A DNA stretch of 9,226 nt, from NCBI GenBank assembly GCA_016296635.1, contig JAEDIZ010000081.1, positions 1-9,226 of the forward strand, in the 5' to 3' direction. The DNA is from Oscillospiraceae bacterium. Lineage in GTDB: Bacteria; Bacillota; Clostridia; Oscillospirales; Oscillospiraceae. Both the position numbers and the translations under genes were made by a program. Below are positions 1 through 5,836 of the stretch, piece by piece. The notes beneath the pieces are model-generated. The model was not told where the DNA came from and did not search any database. It saw only the letters and a program-made list of their open reading frames with translations. How positions within the stretch are numbered: the first letter of the stretch is position 1; the number at the start of each line of letters is the position of its first letter.

Positions 1-503
1 CGGACAGAGTTATTGTACTCAGGAGGGTTGCCTGCCGTCACCACGATCCAGCCGTTGGGCACACGGTGCCGCCCGAAGATCTTGTACTGCAAAAATTGCA
101 GCATAACGGGGGTCAGGGTTTCGGACACGCAGTTGATCTCATCGAGGAACAGAATACCCTCCCGTACACCCGTTTGTTCCATCATGTCATAAACGGATGC
201 AATGATCTCGGACATGGTATATTCGGAAACCTTCGCAGTATTTCCGTTGTAGGTTTTTTCGGTAATGACTGGCAGACCCAGCGCGCTCTGGCGGGTATGA
301 TGGGTCATGGAATAGGAGATCAGACCCATACCCAGTTCACCGGCAATCTGCTTCATGATGGCGGTTTTGCCCACACCCGGAGGACCCATCAGAAATACGG
401 GCCGCTGAGATTCCGGTGGCAGACGGAAGTTGCCGTATTCATCCCGGGAGAAATACGCCTGCATGGCGTTTTTGATCTGCTGCTTGGCTTGTGCAATGTT
501 CAT
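1..503 (-). CDS. MoxR-type AAA+ ATPase (partial, C-terminus outside the window)
   Basis: This is the N-terminal 167 residues of a MoxR-family AAA+ ATPase; the C-terminus lies beyond position 1. Seen directly: Walker A GPPGVGKT at residues 40-47, Walker B ILFLDE at 117-122, and a sensor-1-like stretch VVTAGNPPE around 154-162 whose Asn159 is the usual sensor residue. There is no signal peptide, so it should be cytoplasmic. The ATG at 503-501 is preceded by AGAGG at a spacing of 7 nt, which supports this start. It lies 14 nt downstream of the leucine-rich-repeat gene and is the third gene of a unit that begins with a VWA-domain protein. MoxR ATPases are typically encoded with VWA proteins and act with them in maturation or remodelling of target proteins, often with metal insertion. 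The target here is unknown. The family call is secure; the role is inferred from the family. Confidence 0.92.
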   Translation of the reverse strand, partial: MNIAQAKQQIKNAMQAYFSRDEYGNFRLPPESQRPVFLMGPPGVGKTAIMKQIAGELGMGLISYSMTHHTRQSALGLPVITEKTYNGNTAKVSEYTMSEIIASVYDMMEQTGVREGILFLDEINCVSETLTPVMLQFLQYKIFGRHRVPNGWIVVTAGNPPEYNNSV

Positions 504-517
504 GTTGTGTCCTCTCG

Positions 518-1324
518 TTATAGGTCAAATTTATCGTCTGTGCGCTCAAGGCCCTTGCATCGCAGAAGAAGAGCGGTCAGCTCCGGACAGTTCTTCTCCA
601 ACGCCAGTTTCACATATCGATCCACAAGAGCGGTATCCAGCAGGTGACGGTTGGCAATCGTGGTCATGGCCGCGACATTGTTTTCCCTCAGAATCCATTC
701 CATGATCAGATTCTGATTTTCCCGGATAAAGCGTTCTGCCCGCTCGGTCGTTTCGTCGGTATGGCGCTCCGGGCAGGAGCACCACAGAAGCGTGTAGAGA
801 AGATTCCCTGCGCCGCGTTCTGCCTGACAGAATCTGGAGCTGTCCACAACTTCATCGGGCGGATAACCCGGTGCAATGTAGCCCTCGGTCAGATGATAGC
901 AGGAACCGAAAACATCCTTTTCCAATCGGGCATCGGGGTTCAGTACATCTGCATGGACAAGGTTTTCGTTCTCCCAAAAGGCGTGCTCGCCCACAAAGCG
1001 AACGGATTTTGGGATGACAACTCTTCTGAAGCCGCAGCCCCAGAAGGAGGTTTCCTGGATTTCTTCCAGACCCTCCGGAAACCGGATTTGCGTTAAGGAA
1101 GAGCAGTAAAGAAAAGCGCCGTAGTTTATGGCTTTGAGCGTGGAAGGAAGCACCACTCGGCGAAGATTACTGCACTCTGCAAAAGCCGCTGCGCCGATAA
1201 ACAGAACGCCTTCGGGAAGGATCAGCTCCGTAAGGTCTGTGGAGCCGGTCATGAATTCCTGCGGAACGGTCGGCTCACCGACCGGGAAATGCAGAACGCC
1301 GTCATCAGTCATATTTATGTTCAA
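518..1324 (-). CDS. BspA-type leucine-rich-repeat protein, cytoplasmic
   Basis: The protein has about 268 residues. Roughly residues 30-125 carry four BspA-type (LRR_5) repeats, recognisable by the recurrent pattern of hydrophobic residues, 'LP/IP..', 'IG..AF' and 'C..L' at about 23-residue spacing. The last ~90 residues are predicted helical and end in a segment (ELTALLLRCKG) that resembles ankyrin-like tails seen on clostridial LRR proteins. There is no signal peptide or cell-wall anchor, unlike surface BspA proteins, so an intracellular protein-binding role is likely. The start is uncertain. The TTG at 1324 has GGAGG at a spacing of 9 nt; an ATG at 1333 directly abuts that GGAGG, and an ATG at 1312 is 21 nt away. 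All three starts overlap the end of the upstream VWA gene (stop at 1307-1305), indicating translational coupling. Because it sits between a VWA protein and a MoxR ATPase, it may be their adaptor or substrate-recognition partner; that is inference. Confidence 0.85.
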   Translation of the reverse strand: MNINMTDDGVLHFPVGEPTVPQEFMTGSTDLTELILPEGVLFIGAAAFAECSNLRRVVLPSTLKAINYGAFLYCSSLTQIRFPEGLEEIQETSFWGCGFRRVVIPKSVRFVGEHAFWENENLVHADVLNPDARLEKDVFGSCYHLTEGYIAPGYPPDEVVDSSRFCQAERGAGNLLYTLLWCSCPERHTDETTERAERFIRENQNLIMEWILRENNVAAMTTIANRHLLDTALVDRYVKLALEKNCPELTALLLRCKGLERTDDKFDL

Positions 1325-2600
1325 GGATCTCATCCTCCGTAATTGTCATTTTCATGGCCCACAGAGGGACCGGAGGTTCCTCAAAACCGTTGGTGTGCAG
1401 CACCAGAGCGGTTTCAAAGGACGGCTTCTGCGCAGGAAAGGCACCCTTGCCGTCGGTGAAATATAAAAGGCCCCGCAGGTCGGAAAATTCGCCTGCTGCG
1501 AGCAGATCTTCTACCCTGCGGAAAACCGGCCGGAAGTCGGTTTCTCCGAGGCCCAGAATGATCATATTGGAAATATATGCTTCAAAATCCTCCGGGCAGG
1601 TGATTTTTACATCCTCCCGGATGCGGTCGTCGCATTGAATGATGTGCAGATTGGTGCGCGAGAAAAAGCTGTCCCGCTGAGAAAGAATGTCATAGGCGTA
1701 CTGCACGAAGCTCTGCACCACTTCGCCCCGCACGCTGCCGGAGGTATCGATGGCGATCACGAAATCGCGGATCAGCCGATCCTCCCGGTATTCCAGCGGC
1801 TCCACCATGGGGATGTTGCCGTACAGGAAAAGACCGTAGGTATAGTAGTTGAGGTCAAATTCCTCTTCCGATATGTGCATGATTTCTCCTGCGCGGCCGA
1901 AGCGGCGGAGAAATGCCGTGAGACTTTGGCGGGGGCGGTTGAGGGTGCGCAGCTGCTGGGCAAGAATGTTGCCATTTTCACTGAAATTTTCCAGTTCTGT
2001 CTGCATCCGGCGGGAAATGTCCTGCCAAATGATCTCAAGATCCATGTTGGCATCTGCGGCGGCATCTTCATCCATACCGAACCACGGCCCGTGCTGATCT
2101 GCCGCAAATGCCGTCTGCCAACGCTCAAATTCGGCAGGACCGAAGGTCTGCGTAGATAGAAAATGGTAGATGCGCTCCGCGGTGAGCGTTCCAAGCTCTT
2201 TGGTCAGAAGTGTCAGAATCTCAAACTGCGCAGCTTCTTTTGCGGTATGCAGACCGAGATCCAGAAGCGTCTGCTCCACGGCAATGTCGCAGCAAAGCCC
2301 CCAAAGCTCTCTGTCTATATCCGTGCCGACGAACGGATGCCGGTAGACCAGATGCAGAAGGCTGTGCAGAAGATCGTGCGTGACGGCGTCGGATTCCTCC
2401 CGGTAAACGTTCAGAATATGCCACGGATCGTATAGAATGTGCCGTCCGTCGGTACCGAAAAGGACTCTGTCGGTGCGAAGAAAGTCGAGCTGACCCAGGC
2501 CCCGATCCAAGAAGCGGAACCGGACCATCAGCGTATTTCGGGCAAGATGCAGAATGTCGAGCGCCAGCGCGTCGGCTTTTTGATCGCGAACAGAATCCAT
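1305..2600 (-). CDS. DUF2201-type metallopeptidase-like/VWA domain protein
   Basis: The protein has 431 residues and two parts. The N-terminal part resembles the putative metallopeptidase domain of DUF2201 proteins: HDLLHSLLHLVYRH at residues 75-88, followed by a WGLCCDIAVEQ segment (100-110) that fits the family's W..A.D...N region. The usual HExxH glutamate is replaced by Asp76. The C-terminal part is a von Willebrand A domain with a MIDAS motif DTSGS at 285-289, a T354-D355 pair in GETDFRPVF that fits the distal MIDAS threonine, and TDG at 382-384. An acidic helical linker lies between them. The ATG at 2600 is chosen because AGGA lies 7 nt upstream; an in-frame ATG 51 nt further upstream falls inside a hairpin and lacks a ribosome binding site. 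It is the first gene of a unit with an LRR protein and a MoxR ATPase. VWA proteins of this kind normally work with the neighbouring MoxR ATPase; the substrate is unknown. Confidence 0.88.
   Translation of the reverse strand: MDSVRDQKADALALDILHLARNTLMVRFRFLDRGLGQLDFLRTDRVLFGTDGRHILYDPWHILNVYREESDAVTHDLLHSLLHLVYRHPFVGTDIDRELWGLCCDIAVEQTLLDLGLHTAKEAAQFEILTLLTKELGTLTAERIYHFLSTQTFGPAEFERWQTAFAADQHGPWFGMDEDAAADANMDLEIIWQDISRRMQTELENFSENGNILAQQLRTLNRPRQSLTAFLRRFGRAGEIMHISEEEFDLNYYTYGLFLYGNIPMVEPLEYREDRLIRDFVIAIDTSGSVRGEVVQSFVQYAYDILSQRDSFFSRTNLHIIQCDDRIREDVKITCPEDFEAYISNMIILGLGETDFRPVFRRVEDLLAAGEFSDLRGLLYFTDGKGAFPAQKPSFETALVLHTNGFEEPPVPLWAMKMTITEDEILEHKYD
1334..1338 (-). promoter_or_regulatory. Ribosome binding site deciding the LRR gene start
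   Basis: GGAGG on the minus strand, inside the 3' end of the VWA coding sequence. Its spacing is 9 nt to a TTG (1324), 0 nt to an ATG (1333) and 21 nt to another ATG (1312). Only the TTG has normal spacing, so a TTG start is the best reading, with re-initiation after the VWA stop as an alternative. Confidence 0.6.
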
Positions 2601-2624
2601 GGAGTTTTCCTTTTCATGAAAGCT

Positions 2625-2657
2625 GCCGGGATGAAGCTTCACAGGCTTCATCCCGGC
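2625..2657 (-). terminator. Perfect 13-bp hairpin between the redox operon and the VWA/MoxR unit
   Basis: Arms 2625-2637 and 2645-2657 are exact reverse complements (13 bp, starting GCCGGG), with a 7-nt loop. On the minus strand the hairpin lies 17 nt after the stop codon of the [2Fe-2S] reductase gene and is followed by only a short T run (AGCTTTC). This makes it a plausible but weak intrinsic terminator or attenuator. It could equally be a 3' stabilising stem or a processing site, allowing some readthrough into the VWA gene, for which no clear promoter is visible in the 74-nt gap. Confidence 0.5.
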
Positions 2658-2674
2658 GCGCAGATTACGGAGAA

Positions 2675-3883
2675 TTAACCGAGATACTCGCCCGGAACCT
2701 CCAACACGCAGTCGCTGACAGCGAAGGTGCAGCAGGGGTGGACGTAGTTGAATTCAATATCGGTGAAGCGGCGGCCTTCATTCTCAGCGGGAACAAAAAC
2801 CTTGCCTTCCAGCAGTCTGGAACGGCACCAGCCGCATTCGCCGCTGCGGCACTTGGACGGAGCCTTGATACCGGCACGCTCGATGGCGACCAGCAGAGGC
2901 TCGTTGGCAGAAGCGGGGATAGTGGTTTCCAGCTCGCCCTGGCGGACGGTCAGCTGATAGACCTGATCCTTGGATTCCTGCGGATAGCCTTCCTGCTCCC
3001 AGACCTTCTTGGTGACGCCGAGCATTTCACGGCGAACCTCGCGGCGGGGTTTATTCAGCTTGGCAACCTCGCCTGCTACGAAGCGGTACATGGCTTCGGG
3101 GCCGCAGATGAAGATGCTGTACGGATCCTTGGCATACTTGGCAATGAGCTCTGCGGTGATGAAGCCGTGCTCGAAGCCTTCCTTTTCTTCCTTTGCAAGA
3201 ACGTGAACGACCTTGACCTTGTCGGTTGCCTTGCAGATGGTATCCAGCTCGTCACGGAACAAAATGGCGTCTTCGGTGTTGCTGCCAAATAAAATGGTCA
3301 GATTGAAATCCTCCAGACCGTCGCGGATAGCGTAGGCCATGGAAAGGAACGGAGTGATGCCGGAGCCTCCTGCCAGAGCGACGACATTCTTGCAGTCACG
3401 CAGGTTCTCATAGTAGAACTGACCTTCGCCGGCGGAAGTCACAACTTCGTCGCCGACTTTCAGGTTGGACAGGATCCAATCGGCTGCAAAGCCGCCGGGA
3501 TTCGTCTTGACTGTGATGGCATATTTGCCTTCCAAAGCCCACTTCGGAGAGGAGCTGATGGAATAGGGACGGGTCACGAAGCTGCCGCCAATGGGGAGCT
3601 TCAAAGACAGATACTGGCCTGCACGGAAGAAGGCAACGGGGCTGCCGTCCTTGGAGCCGAGGACAAAGGTCTTGGCGCCGGCGGCGGGATGCTCGATGAT
3701 TTCCTTGACGCACAGTACCTGCTTGTCGGGGTGGAGGCTCTTTGCGTTTTTGTTGATCTGGAATTCGCAGACGATATCATTTGCCGGAGCAGCCTGAATG
3801 ACCTGCTCACGGTTCTTGGCCATGTTCTTGAACTTCAGCATATCAAGAACACCGATCAGACCGACTTTTACATTGACTGCCAT
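2675..3883 (-). CDS. FAD/NAD(P)H oxidoreductase with C-terminal plant-type [2Fe-2S] ferredoxin domain
   Basis: The protein has 402 residues and belongs to the ferredoxin-NADP reductase superfamily. An N-terminal stretch of about 55 residues has no recognised domain. The FAD domain follows, with RPYSISS at 105-111. The NAD(P) domain has GGSGITPF at 172-179 and CGPE at 260-263. After a linker (about 280-310), the last ~90 residues form a [2Fe-2S] ferredoxin domain with Cys345, Cys350, Cys353 (C-x4-C-x2-C) and Cys384 or Cys385 as fourth ligand. Such proteins pass electrons between NAD(P)H, FAD and a [2Fe-2S] cluster and then to an oxygenase, reductase or cluster protein partner. Its ATG overlaps the upstream gene's TAA by one base (TAATG), with GGAGG at a spacing of 9 nt, so the two genes are translationally coupled. 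It is the last gene of the redox operon. The physiological partner is probably the adjacent CrtI-like enzyme or the large flavoprotein, by inference. It resembles Hcr-type reductases in layout, but no hybrid-cluster protein is visible. Confidence 0.9.
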   Translation of the reverse strand: MAVNVKVGLIGVLDMLKFKNMAKNREQVIQAAPANDIVCEFQINKNAKSLHPDKQVLCVKEIIEHPAAGAKTFVLGSKDGSPVAFFRAGQYLSLKLPIGGSFVTRPYSISSSPKWALEGKYAITVKTNPGGFAADWILSNLKVGDEVVTSAGEGQFYYENLRDCKNVVALAGGSGITPFLSMAYAIRDGLEDFNLTILFGSNTEDAILFRDELDTICKATDKVKVVHVLAKEEKEGFEHGFITAELIAKYAKDPYSIFICGPEAMYRFVAGEVAKLNKPRREVRREMLGVTKKVWEQEGYPQESKDQVYQLTVRQGELETTIPASANEPLLVAIERAGIKAPSKCRSGECGWCRSRLLEGKVFVPAENEGRRFTDIEFNYVHPCCTFAVSDCVLEVPGEYLG

Positions 3884-3897
3884 TAGTTGTTTCCTCC
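3881..3897 (-). promoter_or_regulatory. Strong ribosome binding site with overlapping stop/start (TAATG)
   Basis: On the minus strand GGAGG (3897-3893) is followed 9 nt later by an ATG (3883-3881) that shares one base with the TAA stop (3885-3883) of the upstream CrtI-like gene. This indicates coupled, roughly equimolar translation of the CrtI-like flavoprotein and the [2Fe-2S] reductase. Confidence 0.8.
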
Positions 3898-5427
3898 TTC
3901 CGCGAGATCCTTGAGGGCAAGCTTCGCCATCAGCTGACCGCAGATGTAAGCTGCGCTGTAACCGTCACCTCTGGGGCCGTCAGCGCCCATGGGACGCACA
4001 CCCTTGACGGGATAATCGGTAGAGAGCATCATGAGTCTGGGCATCATGCCGTCCCATTCATTGACCTCATGGCCGTAGACGGAGCCTTCCGGCGTGCCGA
4101 GATAGCGGGCAAAGGTCCAGGGGGAAGCGGTGACGCACTCTTCGATGTGACCTGTCAGATCGACGCCCATCTTCTCCTTGACGATGTCGAGCAGCTTCTG
4201 AACGGTCTTTTCCTTGAACGGTACATATTGATCCATGGGCAGATCGTCCCAGTCAGCGGGAACACCCATGGTGGTCAGCGAGCAGATGCATGTGCCTTCG
4301 GGAGAAGCCTTGGGGTTGGCAACATTGTAGCAAAGGAAGATGCCGTATTCGTTGGTATCGTAACCGCCGTTCATGTTGTCGTATTCCTTCTTGGAATCGG
4401 CGGTGCCCATGAGGAAGGTGTTGTAATGGGTGATGCCCAGCTCCTGATAGGGAACGTCGCAGCAGAAGTAAGCGGTGAACATACGGGCGCTGTGGTTCTG
4501 CTTTCTGGCGGTGGAGAGCTTCTTGAGTCGGTCGGGAACCAGATCGGCGGGAACCATCTTGCCGTAGACGATATCGGAGTTGATGTTGGCAAGAACGTAA
4601 TCGCACTCGATGGTGCCCATGTTGGTTTCTACGCCGCAGATACGGTCGCCGTCAAAGAGGAACTTTTCTGCACGGCAGTTGAACCAGCTTTCGCCGCCCA
4701 GCTCGCGGTAGCGCTCCAGCATCTTGAGACTGATCTCATGGGAGGTATGGGTGGGGATGTATGCGCCGCGGCTGACGTACTTGTGGACCATGGCTGCATA
4801 ATGGATGAAGGAAAGATGCTCCATGTCAACGCCCAGATAAGCCCAGTAGGTGGACAGAATGTCCTGTGCCTTCTGCGGAATCTTCATGGCATCGAAAACC
4901 TTCTTGGTGGGGTACGCGCCGGTGCGGAGCAGGTTGGGGTACTTTTCCTTCAGAACAGCGGAATCTGCGTGGCCGTTGGAGGCGGAGATGTAGCCGATAC
5001 CGGCGAGAATCTCATCGAACAGCTCAAACAGTTCATCCATCTTGGCACGGCAGCCGGGAACGTACTTTTCCATGGCCTGCTTGAACTCTTCAATGCCTTC
5101 CGGCATGACGACATCCATGGGAGAGCCGTCGGAGTATTTGGAGATGACGCGGAAGCAGTCCGGGCAGCGAACCCATTCGATGTTGTTGACACCGTAGCCT
5201 TCCAGCAGATTTCTGACTTCGCCGGGGTTATCGAGCGGGCCGACGTCGCAGAGCTCATGCAAAGAGGGCTCAATTTCAAAACGACCGCGGCGGAAGCCGG
5301 ATGCGCAGCCACCGGGGAGATTGTGCTGCTCGATCAGAAGGGGCTTCTTGCCGTTCAGAATGAGGTGCAGGGCAGCGGACAGACCGGCATTACCGGCGCC
5401 GACAACCACTACATCATACTTTTTCAT
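3883..5427 (-). CDS. FAD-dependent oxidoreductase, phytoene desaturase (CrtI)/retinol saturase-like
   Basis: The protein has 514 residues, the usual length for the CrtI/RetSat branch of FAD amine-oxidase-like flavoproteins. Residues 4-40 hold the N-terminal dinucleotide fold: VVVVGAGNAGLSAALHL (GxGxxG at 10-15), then an acidic strand end (IEQ) and LPGGCASGF, which matches the family's 'GG.a.s' FAD loop. A second FAD-contact segment near the C-terminus reads GPRGDGYSAAYICGQ. There is no signal peptide and no clear membrane span. Members desaturate, isomerise or saturate polyenes and other lipids, but the clostridial homologues are mostly uncharacterised, so the substrate cannot be named. The ATG at 5427 has AAGGA about 10 nt upstream. 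It follows the HypA-like gene by 26 nt and overlaps the [2Fe-2S] reductase gene by one base; that reductase is a plausible electron partner. No carotenoid synthesis genes (phytoene synthase, GGPP synthase) are visible, so a role in pigment synthesis is not supported here. Confidence 0.85.
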   Translation of the reverse strand: MKKYDVVVVGAGNAGLSAALHLILNGKKPLLIEQHNLPGGCASGFRRGRFEIEPSLHELCDVGPLDNPGEVRNLLEGYGVNNIEWVRCPDCFRVISKYSDGSPMDVVMPEGIEEFKQAMEKYVPGCRAKMDELFELFDEILAGIGYISASNGHADSAVLKEKYPNLLRTGAYPTKKVFDAMKIPQKAQDILSTYWAYLGVDMEHLSFIHYAAMVHKYVSRGAYIPTHTSHEISLKMLERYRELGGESWFNCRAEKFLFDGDRICGVETNMGTIECDYVLANINSDIVYGKMVPADLVPDRLKKLSTARKQNHSARMFTAYFCCDVPYQELGITHYNTFLMGTADSKKEYDNMNGGYDTNEYGIFLCYNVANPKASPEGTCICSLTTMGVPADWDDLPMDQYVPFKEKTVQKLLDIVKEKMGVDLTGHIEECVTASPWTFARYLGTPEGSVYGHEVNEWDGMMPRLMMLSTDYPVKGVRPMGADGPRGDGYSAAYICGQLMAKLALKDLAEGGNN

Positions 5428-5453
5428 AGCGGTTCCATCCTTTCAATTATGTA

Positions 5454-5834
5454 CTATGCGTTTGATGTATCACCGGAGGGCGAGGCTTCGTCCTCGTAGA
5501 TGTGGATTTCCTTGATATTGAAATCGGTGCCGGAGAGGATCTCTTTGACCTGACTGCCGCATTGCGGGCAGCAGCCCTTGTTTTCGACTACATTGTAGAT
5601 CTCAAAGCAGTCTTCACACATGGCCATTCCGGGAACGGTTTCAATGATCAGCTTTGTATTTTCCATCATGGTGTGCCGTATGGCGGCGGGCCAAACCTTT
5701 TCCACATATTCCGAGATGATGCCGGAACCTTCGCCGATTTCCAGCACGATCTCGTCAACGCGGGGAATGTTGTTTTCCTTTGCAAAGGCAATGACCCGGT
5801 CGCACACCGTCATGATTACGCCCAGTTCGTGCAT
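5454..5834 (-). CDS. hypA-like: HypA-family nickel metallochaperone/zinc protein
   Basis: The protein has 126 residues, close to the usual HypA length of about 115. It opens with MHE, and His2 is the conserved nickel ligand. It continues with LEIGEGSGI (31-39) and IIETVPG (63-69), both HypA landmarks, then a zinc-binding pair of CxxC motifs at Cys73/Cys76 and Cys89/Cys92. The C-terminal ~15 residues are acidic and polar. HypA normally delivers nickel to [NiFe]-hydrogenase, and to urease in some bacteria, with HypB. Neither a hydrogenase, urease nor HypB is encoded in this window. The gene starts 2 nt after the stop of the 899-residue flavoprotein gene (TGATTATG) with no strong ribosome binding site of its own, so translation is probably coupled to it. 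Being embedded in a redox operon, it may have been recruited as a zinc scaffold or metal-delivery protein for the neighbouring flavoproteins. The family call is firm; the role is open. Confidence 0.87.
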   Translation of the reverse strand: MHELGVIMTVCDRVIAFAKENNIPRVDEIVLEIGEGSGIISEYVEKVWPAAIRHTMMENTKLIIETVPGMAMCEDCFEIYNVVENKGCCPQCGSQVKEILSGTDFNIKEIHIYEDEASPSGDTSNA

Positions 5835-5836
5835 AA

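Noticed and set aside
2601..2651. A 17-codon N-terminal extension of the VWA protein starting at 2651
   Set aside because: Its ATG lies within the hairpin and has no ribosome binding site, while the ATG at 2600 has AGGA at a spacing of 7 nt.
3883..5427. Carotenoid biosynthesis locus
   Set aside because: Only the CrtI-like fold supports this; no phytoene synthase or prenyl-diphosphate synthase gene is present, and the CrtI fold covers many other substrates.
4069..5499. A plus-strand open frame of 476 codons opposite the CrtI-like gene
   Set aside because: No family resemblance and the same compositional bias; the minus-strand gene has clear FAD motifs and operon spacing.
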